12,905 bases of DNA from JAVBNJ01 sp031551625 (GTDB lineage: Bacteria > Bacteroidota > Bacteroidia > Bacteroidales > UBA932): contig JAVBNJ010000130.1 of assembly GCA_031551625.1 (NCBI GenBank), positions 1 through 12,905 on the forward strand. The letters run 5' to 3'. Positions 5,866-12,112 of this stretch are shown here, one piece after another. The position numbers and the translations under genes are program-made. The first letter of the stretch is position 1. Each line of letters starts with the position of its first letter. Under the pieces are notes generated by a model. That model ran no database searches and was not told where the DNA came from. It saw only the letters and a list, made by a program, of their open reading frames with translations.

Positions 5866-6750
5866 TTACACAATTTTTCGGCACGTTGCAAATCGAGCTT
5901 CGAACCACCGGATATCTTTGTAGCGCGCCCAATAGGAGAGCTGTTTTTTTGCGTAGTTGCGCGAATGTTGCTGGATAAGTTGCACCGCCGTTTCCAAATC
6001 CGTTTTTCCCTCAAAGTAATCGAACAGTTCCGTGTAACCCACAGTTTTCAATGCCGTCAGCCCTTTGTATGGGTAGAGTTTCCGCGCTTCTTCCAACAAC
6101 CCGTCATTCATCATCTGTATTACGCGGGAGTTGATGCGTGTGTATAATTCTTCACGCGGCCGTGTCAAACCAATCTTTACAATCTCAAAATTACGTTTCT
6201 TAGTCACGCCTGTTTTCCATTCTGAATAAGGTTTTCCGGTGGCAATACACACTTCGAGGGCGCGCAATATCCGTTGCGGATTTTTCAAATCGATGCGTTG
6301 ATATGTTGCTTCGTCCAACTGCTTCAACTGGAAACGCAAACTATCGAGACCTTCTGTTTCCAAATGTTGCATGAGGTTTTTGCGCAATGCTAAATCGGTA
6401 TCTGGAAAATCGTCGATACCGTTGCATACCGCATCAATATACAATCCCGACCCACCAACTAAAAGTATAGTTTTATGCTGTTCGAATAATTTTTCCAACA
6501 ATTCCAATGCTTCCAACTCGTACTTGCCGGCGGTGTAATGTTCGTTGATGGAATGATTGCCGATAAAATAATGCGGCACGGCCGCCAGCTCTTCTTCACC
6601 GGGTGCAGCCGTGCCTATTTTCATTTCGCGAAATACTTGCCGGGCATCGGACGAAACAATTACCGTAGCAAAGCGTTTCGCCAGCGACAGGCTCAGGGCG
6701 GTTTTACCCACGCCCGTGGGGCCTAAGAGGACCAGCAATCTATTCTTCAT
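5866..6750 (-). CDS. miaA: tRNA dimethylallyltransferase MiaA
   Basis: A 294-residue cytosolic enzyme that transfers the dimethylallyl group of DMAPP to N6 of adenosine 37 in tRNAs reading UNN codons. The P-loop GPTGVGKT occupies residues 10-17. It is followed by SSDARQVF with D35, EMKIGTAAP, the VGGSGLY segment (about 98-104) and NPQRILRALEV. The length is slightly below the usual 300-315. The start ATG at 6750 lies inside the 3' end of the preceding gene with an 11-bp overlap in another frame, which implies translational coupling. The glsA-like gene follows after a short gap. Confidence 0.95.
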   Translation of the reverse strand: MKNRLLVLLGPTGVGKTALSLSLAKRFATVIVSSDARQVFREMKIGTAAPGEEELAAVPHYFIGNHSINEHYTAGKYELEALELLEKLFEQHKTILLVGGSGLYIDAVCNGIDDFPDTDLALRKNLMQHLETEGLDSLRFQLKQLDEATYQRIDLKNPQRILRALEVCIATGKPYSEWKTGVTKKRNFEIVKIGLTRPREELYTRINSRVIQMMNDGLLEEARKLYPYKGLTALKTVGYTELFDYFEGKTDLETAVQLIQQHSRNYAKKQLSYWARYKDIRWFEARFATCRKIV

Positions 6751-7219
6751 TCATGGCACCATCTAATTCCGAAGCATCTACAATATCTTCAGCTATATCA
6801 TCGTCGAAATCGGAAGTCGTTTGCTTATTGACAAACTGCGATGGAGGCGTCCCTTTTTCATCAGCCGTACGCGGATAACTTTTACGTGGCAACTCGTCGT
6901 CGGTTTCCATAAACGATAAACGTAGCGAACGCTTGTCGCGCATGTCGAATACATAGAGCAATGTTGTTTCTTTGCGATCCAGCAATTGTTCGATCGTAAT
7001 TTCATCCATCGAGCCATCGCCCATATTGAACAGGCCGTATTGCCGCAACACCTTGCCTTTATTGTCCACACTATAAAAAACCACCATCTGGTCGGGTGCA
7101 AAACTCAAATCTTCCACTATATGTTCGTGAAAATCGTACAACGTGTTGCCACCTCGTAATTCATACTGGCGCATAAACCCTTTCAGGGAATCAAATGTAG
7201 CTTTAAAACGGTATATCAT
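6740..7219 (-). CDS. plasmid pRiA4b ORF-3-like family protein
   Basis: A 159-residue protein resembling the PRiA4_ORF3 family, which databases sometimes name IS1096 passenger TnpR-like. Residues 1-110 form the compact domain: MIYRFKATFDSLKGFMRQYELRG resembles the family start, followed by LYDFHEHIVEDLSF and then TTLLYVFDMRDK. The C-terminal 45 residues are polar and strongly acidic (SDFDDDIAEDIVDASELDG) and probably disordered. The biochemical function is unknown. No transposase or inverted repeat is nearby, so the database name should not be read as evidence of a mobile element. The 3' end overlaps miaA by 11 bp. The acyl-CoA reductase gene upstream ends 21 bp before this start. Confidence 0.7.
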   Translation of the reverse strand: MIYRFKATFDSLKGFMRQYELRGGNTLYDFHEHIVEDLSFAPDQMVVFYSVDNKGKVLRQYGLFNMGDGSMDEITIEQLLDRKETTLLYVFDMRDKRSLRLSFMETDDELPRKSYPRTADEKGTPPSQFVNKQTTSDFDDDIAEDIVDASELDGAMNEE

Positions 7220-7240
7220 AAAACCTTAAGTTAACCAAAA

Positions 7241-8320
7241 TCAACAATCAGCCAGCCATTGCATAGTGTCCACGCCGTCGGCATAGTCATCCAACTGTGG
7301 CTGCTGCGCTGTACCAAAGGTACAAAATTTATTCGAAATAACTGTATTACCTACTACGCATTGTATTTGCTCGCATTGTTGTTCAAGGCATTCAAGCATT
7401 TCGGCTATTTTTTCATAATAGCAAAAATGAGCTACAGCCGGTGGCGCCTGCAAGTTTTCGTTCTCGTACAGTAATGCCACACCGGCATCAATAAACGGTT
7501 GTGCCTGCAAGGTTAGCAGCGCTTTCTGGTAACGATAATTGTGGGCATAGCCGGCGTGTTGCAATAAACTCTTCAAGGGTTCTAAACGTTTGAATGGTTG
7601 TTGCGCTGAAAAAATATTCAGCAAGCCTTTCCAATCATAGCCCTTAGGTACGTACAGCATCGACACATTGCGGCAACCCATACCAAAATAGCTAAACATA
7701 TCAACTGCCAAGCCCTGTAAATCATCATGCGTTTCGTTGCCGGTAAGTATCGCTACACTGCGGCGATTGTGGCGGATAAGCGCCCCACTCTGTCTCCCCG
7801 AGGGTGGGAGGGATGCGGATAACCGACTAAAAAAATCAGCTGTGGTGTCCGAACCGGTTACAATGAATGCATCTATTTTTGTTACGTCTATTTCTTCTAC
7901 AAATGTAATACGGTTACGCCATTCGGGATTGATAGCACATAGCATTTCGACCAACACCGGCAACAAAAATTTATCTTTATGCGATAATTTCCCCACAAAA
8001 TAATGCCTACTTGCCAGTACGCACAAAAAATCGTGAAAACCTACCAACGGAATGTTGCCAGCCATCACCACTCCTATTCTTTTGGGTTTGGGTGCTATGA
8101 TATATTGAGAAAGCCATGCCTGCAATTTCTGTTCGCTCAGGAACGCCGTAGCAATAGCCGAAAGTGATTGGCGGATATTTGATTCCGTAAACCAACTATT
8201 AGTAGAAACACTTTGTTGTGCCGCGCAACTCAACACCGGGCATGTTTCCGCATCATTCAACCATGCAATAATTTGCTTACCCAGCAAGGAAAAATCTTGT
8301 ATAAACGACCGTTCAACCAT
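7241..8320 (-). CDS. LuxC-like acyl-CoA reductase
   Basis: A 359-residue protein of the LuxC family (aldehyde-dehydrogenase fold), expected to reduce acyl-CoA to the aldehyde with NAD(P)H. Supporting segments are RIGVVMAGNIPLVGFHDFL, GKLSHKDKFLLPVL, DAFIVTGSDTT, RSVAILTGNE and YFGMGCRNVS, where C216 is the likely nucleophile that forms the acyl-enzyme. The physiological substrate in Bacteroidota is not established. Residues about 167-181 (SASLPPSGRQSGA) are coded by a GC-rich insert flanked by 8-bp direct repeats and look foreign to the family. The upstream spacer of 108 bp (8321-8428) is the longest between genes here. It contains TAATTTCG (8332-8325), one base off the Bacteroides -7 element, but no good -33 box, so a separate promoter is possible but weak. 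Confidence 0.8.
   Translation of the reverse strand: MVERSFIQDFSLLGKQIIAWLNDAETCPVLSCAAQQSVSTNSWFTESNIRQSLSAIATAFLSEQKLQAWLSQYIIAPKPKRIGVVMAGNIPLVGFHDFLCVLASRHYFVGKLSHKDKFLLPVLVEMLCAINPEWRNRITFVEEIDVTKIDAFIVTGSDTTADFFSRLSASLPPSGRQSGALIRHNRRSVAILTGNETHDDLQGLAVDMFSYFGMGCRNVSMLYVPKGYDWKGLLNIFSAQQPFKRLEPLKSLLQHAGYAHNYRYQKALLTLQAQPFIDAGVALLYENENLQAPPAVAHFCYYEKIAEMLECLEQQCEQIQCVVGNTVISNKFCTFGTAQQPQLDDYADGVDTMQWLADC
7772..7822 (-). repeat. GC-rich insert with 8-bp direct repeats inside the acyl-CoA reductase gene
   Basis: On the coding strand TTATCCGC occurs at 7822-7815 and again at 7779-7772, 43 bp apart. Between them lies a C/G-rich stretch containing CCCTCCCACCCTCGGGGAGA, with small complementary arms (CTCCC 7794-7798 with GGGAG 7806-7810). 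It codes for ASLPPSGRQSGA, low-complexity sequence between the conserved GSDTTADFF and IRHNRRSVAILTG blocks. Its beginning, TTATCCGCAT followed by pyrimidines, resembles positions 66-90 of this window. Confidence 0.5.
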
Positions 8321-8428
8321 GCTGCGAAATTACGGAAATATTTTGAGACACTAATGATATTCATCGAACGCATCGTACTATATGCCCATTGGGAACATTT
8401 TCCAATCCCAAGTGTATACTTTATGGCT

Positions 8429-9403
8429 CTATTTTTTTCGTGTAGTCATAAAGTGTGCCAACGAGATCATCGCATCGCGCCCTTCCGATTCGGGCAAAGA
8501 GTGTAGCATTTCTATTGCCTTCGTGCTGTGTTGCTGCATCACACTTTCGGCATATTCCAAGCCGCGCTGGCGATAAACAAAATCAACGACACGTTGTACA
8601 CTTCGCGATTTTTTTTCGGCGCGCTCTACTTGCTTCAGCATATAGCGGCGTTCCTTTTCATCGGCTTGTTGCAAGGCATACAAGAGGGGCAGCGTTATTT
8701 TTTTTTCACGCACATCGTTGCCGGCAGGTTTTCCCGACTGGCTATTTTTTTCGTAATCGAAAATATCATCGCGAATCTGGAATGCCAGGCCCATGGTGTA
8801 GCCAATGTCATACATGGTTTGCGCCAACTGTTTGTCGGCGCCGGCAGACGTAGCTCCCACTGCCAGGCTGGTAGCTAATAGCACGGCCGTTTTTTTTCCG
8901 ATAATTGCAAAATAATCCGCTTCGGAGCTATTGAGTTTTTGTGTTTTTTCTTGTTGAAACAATTCGCCTTCGCTCATGATTTTTACACAATCACATAACC
9001 ACGGCAGCAAATCGTTTTGCCTGTTATCGACCAGCAGCAGGAACGCTTGCGACAACCAATAGTCGCCGGTGAGCACGGCAATAGTCGATTTCCACTTGGA
9101 TTTTACTGAAGCGGCACCACGGCGCTGGTCGGCATTGTCCACCACATCATCGTGCAGCAGCGTGGCAGTGTGAATCATCTCCACTGCCGTAGCGGCCAGT
9201 ATCGACTGGTGGTTACATCCGTCGCTAATGCGCGCCGACAGCAATGTCAACAACGGACGCAGCTGTTTTCCTTTACGCTCCAGCAAATAATTATTGATAG
9301 TGTTGAGCAACTCAACTTCGCTACGCAACGTTTCTTTGTAGAACACGTCGAACTGCGTCCAATCGTTGCCCAACAATTTTTTTATTTCGTTTAACTCATT
9401 CAT
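8429..9403 (-). CDS. long-chain polyprenyl diphosphate synthase (IspB-like)
   Basis: A 324-residue trans-prenyltransferase that extends an allylic diphosphate with isopentenyl diphosphate, probably making the side chain of menaquinone. It has GKQLRP at 45-50, the first aspartate-rich motif DDVVD at 85-89 followed by QRRG, GDYWLSQAF near 113-121, KKTAVLLA near 170-177 and the second aspartate-rich motif DDIFD at 212-216. The residues before the first motif are small (A80, T81), which in this family permits long products; chain length cannot be read more exactly. Its ATG at 9403 lies only 8 bp beyond a palindromic element, and the first 18 bases of the gene are nearly duplicated upstream of that element. 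It ends 108 bp before the acyl-CoA reductase gene. Confidence 0.9.
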   Translation of the reverse strand: MNELNEIKKLLGNDWTQFDVFYKETLRSEVELLNTINNYLLERKGKQLRPLLTLLSARISDGCNHQSILAATAVEMIHTATLLHDDVVDNADQRRGAASVKSKWKSTIAVLTGDYWLSQAFLLLVDNRQNDLLPWLCDCVKIMSEGELFQQEKTQKLNSSEADYFAIIGKKTAVLLATSLAVGATSAGADKQLAQTMYDIGYTMGLAFQIRDDIFDYEKNSQSGKPAGNDVREKKITLPLLYALQQADEKERRYMLKQVERAEKKSRSVQRVVDFVYRQRGLEYAESVMQQHSTKAIEMLHSLPESEGRDAMISLAHFMTTRKK

Positions 9404-9465
9404 AGAAACAACCCTTGAAGGATTTGAAACCCTTCAAGGGATTTAACATTCCGTTTAATTCATTC
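9384..9465. repeat. 18-bp imperfect direct repeats bracketing a palindrome
   Basis: Positions 9384-9401 and 9448-9465 match at 16 of 18 bases, 64 bp apart. The first copy is the 5' end of the polyprenyl synthase gene (its start ATG ends at 9401). The second lies between the palindrome at 9412-9440 and the thioredoxin stop codon. The upstream copy also contains an ATG, followed at once by the stop in ATGAATTAA. Confidence 0.6.
9412..9440 (-). terminator. palindromic hairpin between trxA and the polyprenyl synthase gene
   Basis: CCCTTGAAGG (9412-9421) and CCTTCAAGGG (9431-9440) form a perfect 10-bp stem with a 9-nt loop. It starts 33 bp after the thioredoxin stop. Reading leftward it is followed by TTGTTTCT, only a weak T-rich tract, so it may slow or partly end transcription, or act as an mRNA end stabiliser. 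The same sequence type is, from memory, a dispersed palindromic repeat in Bacteroidota. The hairpin is certain; its role as a terminator is not. Confidence 0.45.
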
Positions 9466-9473
9466 GACCGATA

Positions 9474-9788
9474 CTACAAAATAGCATCCAATTTAGCGAC
9501 TAAATCCGATTTTTTCGTCATGCCTACTACTTTGTCTTTTAATTCTCCGTTCTTGAAGAACAGAATAGTCGGGATGTTACGGATGCCGAATTTCATTGCA
9601 ATAGCGTTGTTGCTGTCTACATCGCATTTACCAACGATAGCTTTGCCTTCGTATTCGGTTGCCAATTCTTCTACAATGGGAGTGATTGCACGGCAAGGGC
9701 CACACCACTCTGCCCAAAAGTCAACCAATACGGGTTTGCCTGATTTTACTAATTCATCGAAGTTTGCTTCTGTAATTTGTGTTGCCAT
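9474..9788 (-). CDS. trxA: thioredoxin
   Basis: A complete 104-residue single-domain thioredoxin, the usual length for TrxA, acting in the cytoplasm as a disulfide reductant. The active site WCGPC occupies residues 28-32 within VDFWAEWCGPCRAITP. The cis-proline segment is NIPTILFF, and the conserved FKNGELKDKVVG follows. It has no signal peptide. The ATG at 9788 lies 21 bp after the stop of the UDP-glucuronate decarboxylase gene in an A/T-only leader, typical of Bacteroidota, where Shine-Dalgarno sequences are rare. A hairpin follows its stop codon. The placement beside sugar-nucleotide genes has no evident functional meaning. Confidence 0.95.
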   Translation of the reverse strand: MATQITEANFDELVKSGKPVLVDFWAEWCGPCRAITPIVEELATEYEGKAIVGKCDVDSNNAIAMKFGIRNIPTILFFKNGELKDKVVGMTKKSDLVAKLDAIL

Positions 9789-9809
9789 AATAATTATTTG
9801 TTTAAAAAT

Positions 9810-10754
9810 TTATTTTTTGTTTTCAATATTCTTGAAATAATCAATTGTGCGCTTCAACCCTTCTTCCAATTGGATTTGAGGTTGCCAGTTGTTTAGTTGT
9901 TTTTTCGCTAATGCAATGTCGGGTTGGCGTTGCTTCGGATCGTCACTCGGCAACGACTCGTATACCAATTTTGATTTTGTGCCTGTTAATTTAATGACCA
10001 ATTCTGCCAACTGCAGCATCGTAAATTCGTTGGGGTTTCCGATATTTACCGGACCCAGAAAGTTATCAGGCGTATTCATCAGGCGTATCATTCCTTCTAC
10101 CAAATCGTCGACATACTGGAAACTGCGTGTCTGCTGGCCAGTGCCATATATCGTAATATCCTTTCCTGCCAATGCCTGCACAATAAAATTCGACACTACA
10201 CGTCCGTCATTGGGATGCATGCGCGGCCCATAGGTGTTGAAAATACGTACAATTTTAATACGCACATCATTCTGCCGGTGATAATCCATAAAAAGTGTTT
10301 CGGCACAACGCTTACCTTCGTCGTAACACGAGCGGATACCGATAGTATTTACATTTCCCCAATACGTTTCGGGTTGTGGGTGCACATGGGGATCTCCGTA
10401 TACTTCGCTGGTAGAGGCTTGCAGAATTTTTGCATTCACACGCTTGGCTAATCCCAACATATTGATAGCGCCCATCACCGATGTTTTTACCGTTTTAATC
10501 GGGTTATATTGGTAATGTATAGGCGAAGCGGGACAAGCCAGATTGTATATTTCGTCTACTTCGGCCATGTATGGCTCTATCACATCGTGCCGTACCAGTT
10601 CGAAGTGGGGATTACCCATCAAGTGGGAAACATTATTTTTGCTGCCGGTGAAATAATTATCGAGACATACCACGTCGTGCCCTTCCTTGAGCAAGCGCTC
10701 GCATAAATGAGAACCAATAAATCCTGCGCCTCCGGTAACTAATATCCTTTTCAT
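9810..10754 (-). CDS. UDP-glucuronate decarboxylase (UDP-xylose synthase)
   Basis: A 314-residue short-chain dehydrogenase/reductase of the UXS type, which converts UDP-glucuronate to UDP-xylose with bound NAD+. The NAD-binding GGAGFIGSHL covers residues 8-17. The catalytic set is TSE at 115-117 and Y144/K148 in YDEGKR. The decarboxylase-type segments ACPASPIHYQ, GPRMHPNDGRVVSNFI and RSFQYVDDLVEGM are well preserved. I prefer the ATG at 10754 to the GTG at 10763, because it puts the usual MKRILVTGG at the N-terminus. The preceding ugd gene ends 13 bp before this ATG and supplies the substrate, so the two are almost surely cotranscribed. The protein has no membrane segment. Confidence 0.9.
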   Translation of the reverse strand: MKRILVTGGAGFIGSHLCERLLKEGHDVVCLDNYFTGSKNNVSHLMGNPHFELVRHDVIEPYMAEVDEIYNLACPASPIHYQYNPIKTVKTSVMGAINMLGLAKRVNAKILQASTSEVYGDPHVHPQPETYWGNVNTIGIRSCYDEGKRCAETLFMDYHRQNDVRIKIVRIFNTYGPRMHPNDGRVVSNFIVQALAGKDITIYGTGQQTRSFQYVDDLVEGMIRLMNTPDNFLGPVNIGNPNEFTMLQLAELVIKLTGTKSKLVYESLPSDDPKQRQPDIALAKKQLNNWQPQIQLEEGLKRTIDYFKNIENKK

Positions 10755-10767
10755 AATTCTCACGAGT

Positions 10768-12084
10768 TTATTTCACGCCTAAACCTAAATAACTAAATCC
10801 TTCGTTATGCAATGTATCCGGGTCATAGATATTCCTTCCATCGATAATCAGCGGAGTTCGCATAGCCTTTTTGATTTGCGACCAGTCGGGCAAGCGGACT
10901 TCTTTCCATTCGGTTACCAGCAGGATTGCGTCGGCACTTTGCACGGTTTCGTAAATATCTTTTGCGTAGGTAATTTTATCGCCCAGCTTGCGATGGGCTT
11001 CTTCCATTGCCACGGGATCATAGGCTTGCACAGTACAACCGGCAGCCAATAATTTTTCAATGATAACCAACGACGGCGCTTCACGCATGTCATCGGTTTG
11101 TGGCTTGAACGATAATCCCCATAAGGCAATTGTTCTCCCTTTAAGCTCCCCATTAAAGTACTTGTTCAGCTTTTGAAACAACACTTCTTTTTGTGTTTCG
11201 TTCACTTCTTCTACAGCTTGCAATACACGCATGGGGTAACCATTCTCTTCGGCGGTTTTTATCAATGCTTTCACATCTTTCGGGAAACAAGACCCCCCAT
11301 AACCGCAACCGGGGTATAAAAACTTGCTGCCGATGCGCGGGTCGCTGCCGATTCCTTTGCGCACTTCGTGTACATTGGCCCCCAAGCGCTCACAAAGATT
11401 CGCAATATCGTTCATAAAACTGATGCGCGTAGCCAGCATGGCATTGGCGGCATATTTTGTCATCTCGGCCGATGCAATATCCATAAAAATAACCGGATGC
11501 CCATTGAGTGTAAATGGCTTGTAAAGTTGATCCATCAAGCCTTTAGCGTTATCGCTATCCACTCCCACTACAATACGGTCAGGACGCATGAAATCATTAA
11601 TAGCCGCACCTTCTTTCAAGAACTCAGGGTTTGAGGCTACATCAAACGGCACATCAACGCCGCGTTTTTGCAGTTCTTCGGCAATAGCTTTCCGCACCAA
11701 CTCTGCGGTTCCAACAGGGACGGTACTTTTAGTTACAAACAAAATATATTTTGTGATATGCTGTCCCACGGTTCGCGCCACATCCAACACATATTTCAAA
11801 TCGGCGCTGCCATTTTCGTCGGGGGGCGTGCCCACCGCACTGAACACTATATCGGTATCATTGATAACAGCTGCTAAATCGATGTCGAATTTCAAACGAC
11901 CGGCTTTCATATTCTTATGCACCAGAGTATCCAGATCGGGTTCATAAATAGGAATGATACCGTTTTTCAATCCGTCGATTTTCTTCGCATCAATATCAAT
12001 ACAGGTGACATGCACTCCCATCTCGGCAAAGCAAGTGCCGGTAACGAGTCCCACATATCCTGTTCCTACAATAGTTATCCGCAT
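10768..12084 (-). CDS. ugd: UDP-glucose 6-dehydrogenase
   Basis: A 438-residue enzyme that oxidises UDP-glucose to UDP-glucuronate in two NAD+-dependent steps. The N-terminal Rossmann motif GTGYVGLVTG spans residues 7-16. The substrate and catalytic segments are STVPVGT (120-126), NPEFLKEG (152-159), EMTKYAANAMLA with K210 and N214, and YGGSCFPKD with nucleophile C266, K269 and D270. The C-terminal UDP-binding domain has ALWGLSFKPQTDDMREAPS. The length fits the bacterial family. The ATG at 12084 overlaps the edge of an AATTNNN array that separates it from rfbB. The product feeds the decarboxylase gene directly downstream. Confidence 0.95.
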   Translation of the reverse strand: MRITIVGTGYVGLVTGTCFAEMGVHVTCIDIDAKKIDGLKNGIIPIYEPDLDTLVHKNMKAGRLKFDIDLAAVINDTDIVFSAVGTPPDENGSADLKYVLDVARTVGQHITKYILFVTKSTVPVGTAELVRKAIAEELQKRGVDVPFDVASNPEFLKEGAAINDFMRPDRIVVGVDSDNAKGLMDQLYKPFTLNGHPVIFMDIASAEMTKYAANAMLATRISFMNDIANLCERLGANVHEVRKGIGSDPRIGSKFLYPGCGYGGSCFPKDVKALIKTAEENGYPMRVLQAVEEVNETQKEVLFQKLNKYFNGELKGRTIALWGLSFKPQTDDMREAPSLVIIEKLLAAGCTVQAYDPVAMEEAHRKLGDKITYAKDIYETVQSADAILLVTEWKEVRLPDWSQIKKAMRTPLIIDGRNIYDPDTLHNEGFSYLGLGVK

Positions 12085-12112
12085 TCCTAATTCCTAAATT
12101 TTAAATTCCTAA
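12083..12112. repeat. AATTNNN-type heptamer array between rfbB and ugd
   Basis: Units on the plus strand are ATTCCTA (12083-12089), ATTCCTA (12090-12096), AATTTTA (12097-12103) and AATTCCT (12104-12110). This is the same AATTAGG type as at 4883-4978, slightly decayed. It makes up the entire spacer and overlaps the first bases of the ugd start codon. No ribosome binding site is visible. Confidence 0.65.

Noticed and set aside
6740..7219. Possible transposon passenger gene, from the family name IS1096 TnpR-like
   Set aside because: The gene overlaps miaA in a normal operon arrangement, and there is no transposase, inverted end or target duplication nearby.
8389..8411. Inverted repeat TTGGGA/TCCCAA just after the polyprenyl synthase gene as a terminator
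   Set aside because: Only 6 bp of perfect stem (7 with one G-U in an alternative pairing), and no T-rich tract follows on the minus strand.
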